Positions 58,661-64,000 of a DNA stretch of 64,000 nucleotides are shown here, piece by piece. A program made the translations under genes and the position numbers. The notes under the pieces are model-generated. The model did not search any database, had not been told where the DNA came from, and worked only from the letters and a program-made list of their open reading frames with translations. The DNA comes from Bacteroidales bacterium (GTDB lineage: Bacteria; Bacteroidota; Bacteroidia; Bacteroidales; UBA932), in NCBI GenBank assembly GCA_020026275.1, contig JAHHQQ010000002.1, forward strand, positions 1 through 64,000, written 5' to 3'. Each line of letters starts with the position of its first letter. Position 1 is the first letter of the stretch.

Positions 58661-61375
58661 TTAGAAGCTGGCGGCTCCTCCTCCCAATCCATTGCCTCTG
58701 CCACCGAAGCCATTGAGCATGTTGCCCCTTCCGCCACCGCTTGCTCCGGATTCGCTGCCTCTTCCGCTCCCGGCCTGGCCGCTCATGGATTTGTTCTTCC
58801 GAGGCTGCGTATAGAATGGCCAGTAGATGCCGAATTTGACAACTCTTTGAGGACGGATATAACCGGCGGCTGAGAAGTAGTCTGCTTTTTCCATCGGCCA
58901 TCCTTGTCCTGCATTCTGGAATTTGACAAAGATGCAGGCTCGTTTCCATTGAATGTTGGCGAATATGTCGAAATAAGGGCAGTTGCCGTATTTTTCTTTT
59001 CTTTGGTTGACAAATTGACCGGTTGCCGGATTGTACCCTGGAGCATACCAGGCTGTATTGTAGGTGGCATTGACACCCAACTGCATCTGCATGGCCCTGA
59101 AATTGGTGCCTGGTTTGTGGATGTCAAACTGGACGTACCATTTGAGGTTGGCAGTTAGTGCCGGCAGCGGTACAACTTCATCGTTGGAACTCCATTGTCC
59201 CATGATTCGGTTGTCAAAATGGAAGATGGAAGCCTTGAAATTCTGCATCAGCCCCAATCTCGCTACACTCATTGGAGCGTGGTTCTGTCGTATGATTCCT
59301 TTCCCGTCGTAGTAGAGAGGGCTGCCCAATAGGGCATAACCTGCTTCCAGTGAGGTCCCCCAATGAGGAATGGACAGATTGAATTCTGCCCGGGTCTCGG
59401 ATTCTTTGCTGAAGTCGTTGTTCCATTTGAAGTGGTTGGAATAGTAGTGCTTCTCAAAGTACTCCGGTTCTTTCAAGGAGGTGGACACGTGCGCATTGAT
59501 GAGGATAGGATCTTTCTTGTGCTTGCGGAACGGGAAGAACTGGAAGTTCAGGTTTCCGCCGACATAGAGGTCGTTGAGTTCGTCGCCAAAGAAAGTATAT
59601 TGAGCATCGGCATCCCAATTGAAATATTGTTTGTATTGTCCTTCTGCTCCGCCATATAGATAGATGGAATTCCAGACATTCTTTCTTGGTTTGGCAAGAG
59701 GAGTCAAGTCGTCATACATGTAGAAATGTTGGAGCTTGTCACCAATACCCACATTGATTCTGGAGATGATGCCGTCACTTGCCCATGGCTGGAGTTTTAG
59801 AAAAATCTTGTTGTCCAGTTTGGTCACGCGGATGGAGTCATATGATTCCAAAGGATTGATATAGAACTTGTTGTCATAGAAATCTCTGGCCTGTTTGTCT
59901 TGATCTGAGCCAGTAATCCGGTCTTGGTAGATTCTTCTGTAATAGGATAGTTCGCTGCTATGTCCAATGAAGGCCGTCGTGATGTCCATATCTAGTCTGG
60001 AACTGTCAATGGCTGCTTTTTCCAATCCTGTGGAGTCTGTCTTCTTTTTCTTCAATTTGTTGAGGAACGAGAAGGGGATACGGAAAGTCTGGTCCACGAA
60101 CCAAGTGTGCTTCTTGATGAGGCTGGTGGATTTGTTGGCTTCGTTGAGATAGACTGGAATATCTTTGGAACCGACGGTGGTATCTCTGATCCAGTAGGAG
60201 TCGATGATGCCTCCGTTTTCATTTCTGTCTGTTTTATTGTATATGTAGCCGAAATGGGCCAGATATTTCCTGCCCATATAGTTGCCGGCCACTACAGCAG
60301 TCCTGTTGTCCTGCTTCTCGTTCATCAGCAGGCCGTTGGCTCCGTACCGGTTGTACATCAAAGTGAAGTTGAACTCCGGCAGGATGTTCTGGCTGGTCAG
60401 TACATGGATATTGCTCTCCTCCCGTTGGCTGGATGAGAAGAGTGTTCCCCAGTAGGCAAGTTCTGTGTAAGGGGTCTTGGTGTTGTACATCGGCAAGGTC
60501 GATGGACTGAAACTGTAGACCTCATACGGTTCGTAGAAGGAGACTCCTTCGTTATGGTCGCGCTTGAAGTAGTCAAACTGCAGGACCGGAGATCCGGACA
60601 GACCCAAGTGGACTGCGTTCAGATCCTTCTTCATATAAGGCGCATCGTTGAAATGGTAGTTGTAGTCTGTATCAAGAGGATGCAGCTGGACTTCGCTGAA
60701 ATATGGATCCCGTGTCCAAGTGACAATACGCTTGTACTGCATGCTGTCAGGAATGGCGAAGGTATTCAGAATACGCGGCGTGGTCTCGATGATGCTGTCG
60801 CGTTCTGCCTTCTTCTTGTCTTTGATTCGAAGTGTACTGTCAATCTCCTTCCGCTTCTTTTTCATTTTCTGTTCGAAATTGTACTTCTTTCTTTCTTCCT
60901 TGGACAGGCTGTTGTACCATTGTTCGAATTTCATTTTGGCGAGAATGGCAGAATCGGCATAATAGATGGAATCAATCCGGTGCAGGGTGAGGGTGTCATC
61001 CGTCTTTCTCAAGGAATCCCTGACCTGGGCATGGGTGAGAGAATCTACCAAGGCAAGATACCACTTGTAGCGGAAAGGGTCTGTTTCTCTCAGCGAGTCA
61101 GGTATCTGGATGGTATCCCTTGCCAGAACCTGCTTGGTTCCGAAAAGGGAGGAATCGGAAAGAGCGGAAGATTCCAGGTAGATGTTCCCGTCCTTTCCGC
61201 TACGATATTTCTTGAAAATTTTGCTGTTGTTGTATATGACGGTATCCTGAGCCTCCATCTGTCCTTCCCTCTGCAAATGACCGGTACGGACCAGATCCAT
61301 ACCGAAACTCTGGAAGGCTGCGATGGTCACGAGCATCAAAGGAAACCATATTCTTGATAATGTCTTCTTCACCAA
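58661..61375 (-). CDS. Putative outer-membrane porin with Gly-rich tail
   Basis: The 904-residue protein has a signal peptide, a Ser/Asp/Lys-rich N-terminal region containing a charged coiled-coil-like stretch (KMKKKRKEIDSTLRIKDK), and a C-terminal beta-barrel of alternating strands ending KFGIYWPFYTQP. This matches the putative porin family of Bacteroidota (Porin_10-like). It then continues for ~35 residues beyond the barrel with a Gly/Ser/Asn tail ending GGGAASF, which is atypical because the last barrel strand is normally C-terminal. Substrate unknown. Own -7 box at 61398-61405. Confidence 0.8.
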   Translation of the reverse strand: MVKKTLSRIWFPLMLVTIAAFQSFGMDLVRTGHLQREGQMEAQDTVIYNNSKIFKKYRSGKDGNIYLESSALSDSSLFGTKQVLARDTIQIPDSLRETDPFRYKWYLALVDSLTHAQVRDSLRKTDDTLTLHRIDSIYYADSAILAKMKFEQWYNSLSKEERKKYNFEQKMKKKRKEIDSTLRIKDKKKAERDSIIETTPRILNTFAIPDSMQYKRIVTWTRDPYFSEVQLHPLDTDYNYHFNDAPYMKKDLNAVHLGLSGSPVLQFDYFKRDHNEGVSFYEPYEVYSFSPSTLPMYNTKTPYTELAYWGTLFSSSQREESNIHVLTSQNILPEFNFTLMYNRYGANGLLMNEKQDNRTAVVAGNYMGRKYLAHFGYIYNKTDRNENGGIIDSYWIRDTTVGSKDIPVYLNEANKSTSLIKKHTWFVDQTFRIPFSFLNKLKKKKTDSTGLEKAAIDSSRLDMDITTAFIGHSSELSYYRRIYQDRITGSDQDKQARDFYDNKFYINPLESYDSIRVTKLDNKIFLKLQPWASDGIISRINVGIGDKLQHFYMYDDLTPLAKPRKNVWNSIYLYGGAEGQYKQYFNWDADAQYTFFGDELNDLYVGGNLNFQFFPFRKHKKDPILINAHVSTSLKEPEYFEKHYYSNHFKWNNDFSKESETRAEFNLSIPHWGTSLEAGYALLGSPLYYDGKGIIRQNHAPMSVARLGLMQNFKASIFHFDNRIMGQWSSNDEVVPLPALTANLKWYVQFDIHKPGTNFRAMQMQLGVNATYNTAWYAPGYNPATGQFVNQRKEKYGNCPYFDIFANIQWKRACIFVKFQNAGQGWPMEKADYFSAAGYIRPQRVVKFGIYWPFYTQPRKNKSMSGQAGSGRGSESGASGGGRGNMLNGFGGRGNGLGGGAASF

Positions 61376-61397
61376 TAATCTATATTTCTATAACTTG

Positions 61398-61405
61398 CAA
61401 AAATA
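61398..61405 (-). promoter_or_regulatory. Predicted porin-MltF operon promoter (-7 box)
   Basis: TATTTTTG on the minus strand, leader about 19 nt. Confidence 0.5.
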
Positions 61406-61417
61406 GCAAACTTTTCT

Positions 61418-61894
61418 TTATTTTCCGGTCACCTTGACTCCAGAAGCTTTCATTTCTTCAAGAAAAGCTGAATAATCCTCGATTGAAGAATATCCGATGG
61501 CATTTTCGATGAGATAAGGACGGATTTCAATTTTGGAAAGCTGAGTGCATAGCTGCTTGATTTCCTTGTTTGCATCCATACCGCAGATATAGGCGTTGTG
61601 GATGTCCAGCAGATCCAGTACTTCTCGCAGAGACTGCTCGGCGGAATTGGCTGATTCCAGGATATTCTCATTGAGCTGGAAGCTCATGCCCTCTTGGGCA
61701 TAAACTTCCAGTTCTTTTCCAAAATTTCCAACCAGCAGGATTGGGAAAGTTCCGAATATGACTTCATCGGTATCTTGTCCGACTGGTTCGATCTGTTCCA
61801 GAAATTTAATGCTGTTCTCTATAGCCGTTGCTGCATTCTCACATGAACCATAATCTTCTACCATGTTGACGGCTATCAATGCGACATCTTTCAT
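61418..61894 (-). CDS. Isochorismatase-like protein lacking catalytic residues
   Basis: The 158-residue protein resembles the cysteine-hydrolase (isochorismatase) fold: an N-terminal strand ALIAVNMVEDYGS (compare ALLVIDMQNDF), a linker, and YICGMDANKEIKQLC with a later ENAIGYSSIEDYSAFLEEMKASG matching the helix-strand end of the family. All three catalytic positions appear replaced: Asp by Asn10, the lysine by Asn/Leu near 75-77, and the cysteine by Glu111. If the fold call holds, it is a pseudoenzyme. It is 10 nt downstream of the Calx-beta-like lipoprotein gene and in the SusD-type operon. Confidence 0.4.
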   Translation of the reverse strand: MKDVALIAVNMVEDYGSCENAATAIENSIKFLEQIEPVGQDTDEVIFGTFPILLVGNFGKELEVYAQEGMSFQLNENILESANSAEQSLREVLDLLDIHNAYICGMDANKEIKQLCTQLSKIEIRPYLIENAIGYSSIEDYSAFLEEMKASGVKVTGK

Positions 61895-61904
61895 TGTTTA
61901 CTTT

Positions 61905-63209
61905 TTATTTTATTTTTTTGAATTCAGAAGCAAATCCGAACATGTCAGGATCGAATTTGGAGTTATCCCACCACATGATGCTGAAAGGTGGTGCATCATA
62001 GTCTCTCAGTTGTACCTGGATGGTGTTCTCGTCGATGAGGCTGATGCAGATAATTGATTTGCCGAGGCTTTCGCTGGCGCTGTCAAAGGCGCGGTTGGCG
62101 TTGGACAGTTCATAATACCAGTTCTGGACATGGGTATAGCCGTCTGCTGCCATGAACATCGGCATTTCTTCGGCACTGTATGACCCTAGACTGACTGATT
62201 TGGCACAGGTGTTCTTCGGTGTGGTGGAGGTGATGCTGCTCTTTCTGAAGAAATGGGCGAAATCGCCTTTGTCATTAGGAATCAGTTCACAGCCTTTCGC
62301 ACCTTTGGAGAAGGATATCTGGAAACCTTGGTTGTGGGTTGGCAGGAGGGCAGGGTCGTCTTCCATTTCGGAAAACCACATTTCCAGCTCATCCTGATTG
62401 TAGATTTTGACGAACTCCCAGGTTCCTTCCAGTCTGTCTGGAGTGAGTGCTCCCCAAACGGCAATCTCCTGCTCACTGTTCTGGTCTGCAGGAATAAATC
62501 TTGGATTGAGTTGGGTGTTGACGCTCAGGACGACTGGCGCTTTCCCTTTGAAGTCCTTCTGGTTGCAGCTGAGACGGATCTGGCCGTGGTTGCTTCCAGC
62601 AGGAACGATGATTTCCGGACTCGGGGTAATCGGAGTGTCTTTGGTGACGGCTTCGGCCTGGATCAGTCCGGCGCCTTCTCCGGTCAATCTCAGCGGTACT
62701 GAAATGGCTTCAGCCGCTTTGGAATCTTTGCCGGATTTGGTTCCTTTCAGTTCTATTTCTGCGATATAGCTTTCGTGCAGATTGGCTTTCTTCATCTTGA
62801 ACTGATAGATCAGCGCTTCCTCTTTGTTGAGGCTGAGAACGGCTTTGAAACGGTTGCCCGGTTTGTAGCCTTCCGGAGCGGTGAAGCTGATGGCTACCTG
62901 CTTCTCGTCACTCAGGGAAATGTTCGTCACTTTGATGCTGCCGCTGGTCTCGCCCGGCTGGATCTGGACAGATTCAGCGGAAACGGAATAGTCTGTTCCT
63001 TTGACCGCTTTGCCGGAGAAGGTAAGCGGAATATTGAGTACGGCCTCCGGAGCGGTGCCGACTTGCAGTTCAATTTCAGTGGTACCATCAACATAGATCT
63101 TATAGAGATTGCTGCTGAAGTCAATGCTGATTGGATCTGGACTCTTTTCACATGAAAGAGTGAGAAGGGCAAGGACCATGATGGTCAGATAAGATAATGC
63201 GCGTCTCAT
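61905..63209 (-). CDS. Lipoprotein with Calx-beta-like domain, SusD operon
   Basis: The 434-residue protein has a lipobox ending LTLSC (Cys20) and an N-terminal Calx-beta-like domain (VPLTFSGKAVKGTDYSV; QIQPGETSGSIKV). A second beta-rich region and an aromatic C-terminal domain follow (GTWEFVKIYNQDELEMWFSE; IMWWDNSKFDP). Lipoproteins in this position next to SusD genes are often surface glycan- or protein-binding accessories, which is the inferred role. It lies 27 nt downstream of the small lipoprotein gene. Confidence 0.7.
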   Translation of the reverse strand: MRRALSYLTIMVLALLTLSCEKSPDPISIDFSSNLYKIYVDGTTEIELQVGTAPEAVLNIPLTFSGKAVKGTDYSVSAESVQIQPGETSGSIKVTNISLSDEKQVAISFTAPEGYKPGNRFKAVLSLNKEEALIYQFKMKKANLHESYIAEIELKGTKSGKDSKAAEAISVPLRLTGEGAGLIQAEAVTKDTPITPSPEIIVPAGSNHGQIRLSCNQKDFKGKAPVVLSVNTQLNPRFIPADQNSEQEIAVWGALTPDRLEGTWEFVKIYNQDELEMWFSEMEDDPALLPTHNQGFQISFSKGAKGCELIPNDKGDFAHFFRKSSITSTTPKNTCAKSVSLGSYSAEEMPMFMAADGYTHVQNWYYELSNANRAFDSASESLGKSIICISLIDENTIQVQLRDYDAPPFSIMWWDNSKFDPDMFGFASEFKKIK

Positions 63210-63236
63210 GATTGAATGGTTTGAATGGATTGATAT

Positions 63237-63440
63237 TTATTCTTTGATGGATTCCTCGTATTCTTTCCGGATGGATTGGAGCTCCTCCCGCTCTTCTGGG
63301 CTTGGAACCTCTCCTTCGGGCAGAAGGTATTTCGTGGAAGCATCCTTCGTCTTGGGTGGAAGCTTGTCATAACTGCATGAGCAGAAAATGCCCGTGCTCA
63401 AGACAACCATCAAGATAGTGATTATTTTTTTAATGCTCAT
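63237..63440 (-). CDS. Small lipoprotein overlapping susD homologue
   Basis: A 67-residue protein with a signal peptide and lipobox region FCSCSYDK (Cys20 or Cys22), then a short acidic/Pro stretch (PEGEVPSPEEREELQ). No domain recognised. Its ATG lies inside the 3' end of the SusD gene (11-nt overlap), so translational coupling is likely. Probably an accessory of the Sus-type complex. Confidence 0.6.
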   Translation of the reverse strand: MSIKKIITILMVVLSTGIFCSCSYDKLPPKTKDASTKYLLPEGEVPSPEEREELQSIRKEYEESIKE

Positions 63441-63999
63441 AGCCTGGATTTTGTTTTATGTCAGGATTCATGTCCACGTCCCCCTTGTAGATAGGTGCGG
63501 CGTACAGATATTTCCTGGTTGTATATTTCATGCCGTCGGTGATGATCCACCATTCCGGTCTGCCATTCCGCTTGAGTTCGAACCAGCGGTCTCCTTCCAT
63601 GTACAGCTCTTTTCTCCTTTCGTCCAAAATCAGCTGGAGGAGTGGGGTGATGGGTTTGCCCTCGGCATCTTCCTTTATCTTTTCTTCATGCAGGGCAGGC
63701 AGCTGGTCCGGAGTGAGCGGCATGGCTCCTTCTATCCTGTTGTCTCTCAATTTGTTGATGAGTTGGAGAGCCTGTTCTTCCTCTCCTTTGTGATAGTGGC
63801 ATTCTGCCTGCATGAGCAGAATCTCGGACAGACGGAGCCGGGCTTCGGCCACCTTGGTGTTGAACCTCTTCTTGTCAAAGGAAATGCGGTACCGGACATC
63901 TTTTTCCGGCTCTTCTCCATACAGACGGATCAGGGAACTGCTGGCCGGTCTGGAAGAAATGTAGCCTTTGATGTAGGTGAAGTACCAGTCCAGCTCGCT
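63430..63999 (-). CDS. SusD/RagB-family nutrient-binding lipoprotein, 5' end outside window
   Basis: The last 189 residues of a SusD homologue; the frame is open to the window edge. Visible features: RLSEILLMQAECHYHKGEEEQALQLINKLR (TPR-like helices), LLQLILDERRKELYMEGDRWFELKRNG, the diagnostic SusD C-terminal helix, and the final YAAPIYKGDVDMNP...PGYEH pattern. SusD-type lipoproteins cap SusC TonB-dependent channels and bind glycans or peptides. A SusC gene would be expected further upstream, outside the window. The substrate is unknown. Confidence 0.92.
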   Translation of the reverse strand, partial: SELDWYFTYIKGYISSRPASSSLIRLYGEEPEKDVRYRISFDKKRFNTKVAEARLRLSEILLMQAECHYHKGEEEQALQLINKLRDNRIEGAMPLTPDQLPALHEEKIKEDAEGKPITPLLQLILDERRKELYMEGDRWFELKRNGRPEWWIITDGMKYTTRKYLYAAPIYKGDVDMNPDIKQNPGYEH

Positions 64000-64000
64000 G

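Noticed and set aside
1..64000. CRISPR array, insertion sequence, prophage or integrase
   Set aside because: No regularly spaced repeats of the right size and no transposase, recombinase or phage gene were seen on either strand.

Overview
The window reads as a chromosomal segment of a Bacteroidota bacterium, most likely order Bacteroidales; the genus cannot be fixed from the sequence alone. Support comes from genes typical of the phylum: a SusD homologue, a DUF6515-type secreted protein, an ExbB/4-TM/ExbD/ExbD cluster, a Bacteroidota-type porin and an AURKAIP1/COX24-like 30-codon gene beside HU. About twenty gene starts are preceded by the primary-sigma -7 box of the phylum (TAnnTTTG), six of them with a -33 TTG/TTTG 19-20 nt upstream. 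Starts mostly lack Shine-Dalgarno sequences, with rpsU a striking exception. No CRISPR array, insertion sequence, prophage or integrase was seen. Most of the window is core chromosome, and both ends run out of the window inside genes.

Layout. 1-6.5 kb: 3' part of a repeat-containing secreted protein, murI, prfB with its programmed frameshift, a class I fumarase, an exported metallophosphoesterase and tRNA-Leu. 6.6-15.9 kb (minus strand): asmA-like giant, prmA, rpsU, a STAND-type ATPase with a sirtuin, and lnt with tcdA. 15.9-18.5 kb (plus): LysE-type exporter, PASTA protein, rluD-type pseudouridine synthase. 18.5-23.4 kb (minus): ruvC, serS, rplU-rpmA, rng, HU and the COX24-like gene. 23.6-29.6 kb (plus): lon-ung-coaD-double-thioredoxin operon, tRNA-Gln, DJ-1-like gene. 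29.7-36.1 kb: alr, YugP-like protease, guaA, bipA, yceD-rpmF and tRNA-Arg. 36.3-42.4 kb (plus): an unrecognised 761-aa anchored protein, an acyl-CoA synthetase, dCMP deaminase and a CtpA-type protease. 42.5-52.8 kb (minus): asnS-udk-TonB-like operon, exbB cluster, dprA-tatD-ansA, queA, Nudix. 52.9-57.6 kb (plus): pyrE, a small SRPBCC-like gene, rsmF-like methyltransferase, TPR protein, LolE-type permease. 57.4-64 kb (minus): the 3' part of a SusD-type operon (SusD, small lipoprotein, Calx-beta-like lipoprotein, degenerate isochorismatase-like protein), then porin and an MltF-like transglycosylase.

Functionally the window is rich in translation and RNA genes (prfB, prmA, rpsU, rluD, serS, rplU, rpmA, rng, rpmF, asnS, queA, rsmF, tcdA, three tRNAs), envelope genes (murI, alr, lnt, asmA, exbBD/TonB, porin, MltF, SusD) and DNA maintenance (ruvC, ung, dprA, HU). 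Convergent gene pairs are closed by long, nearly perfect hairpins that often include the stop codon of one gene.

The points most worth a second look are the 263-nt antisense overlap between the MltF-like and permease genes, the full anti-Shine-Dalgarno complement in front of rpsU only a few kb from other SD-less genes, the degenerate isochorismatase-like protein in the Sus operon, a cysteine-free sirtuin with an altered acyl-pocket motif, and a structured leader in front of rplU. No clearly new multi-gene system could be demonstrated.
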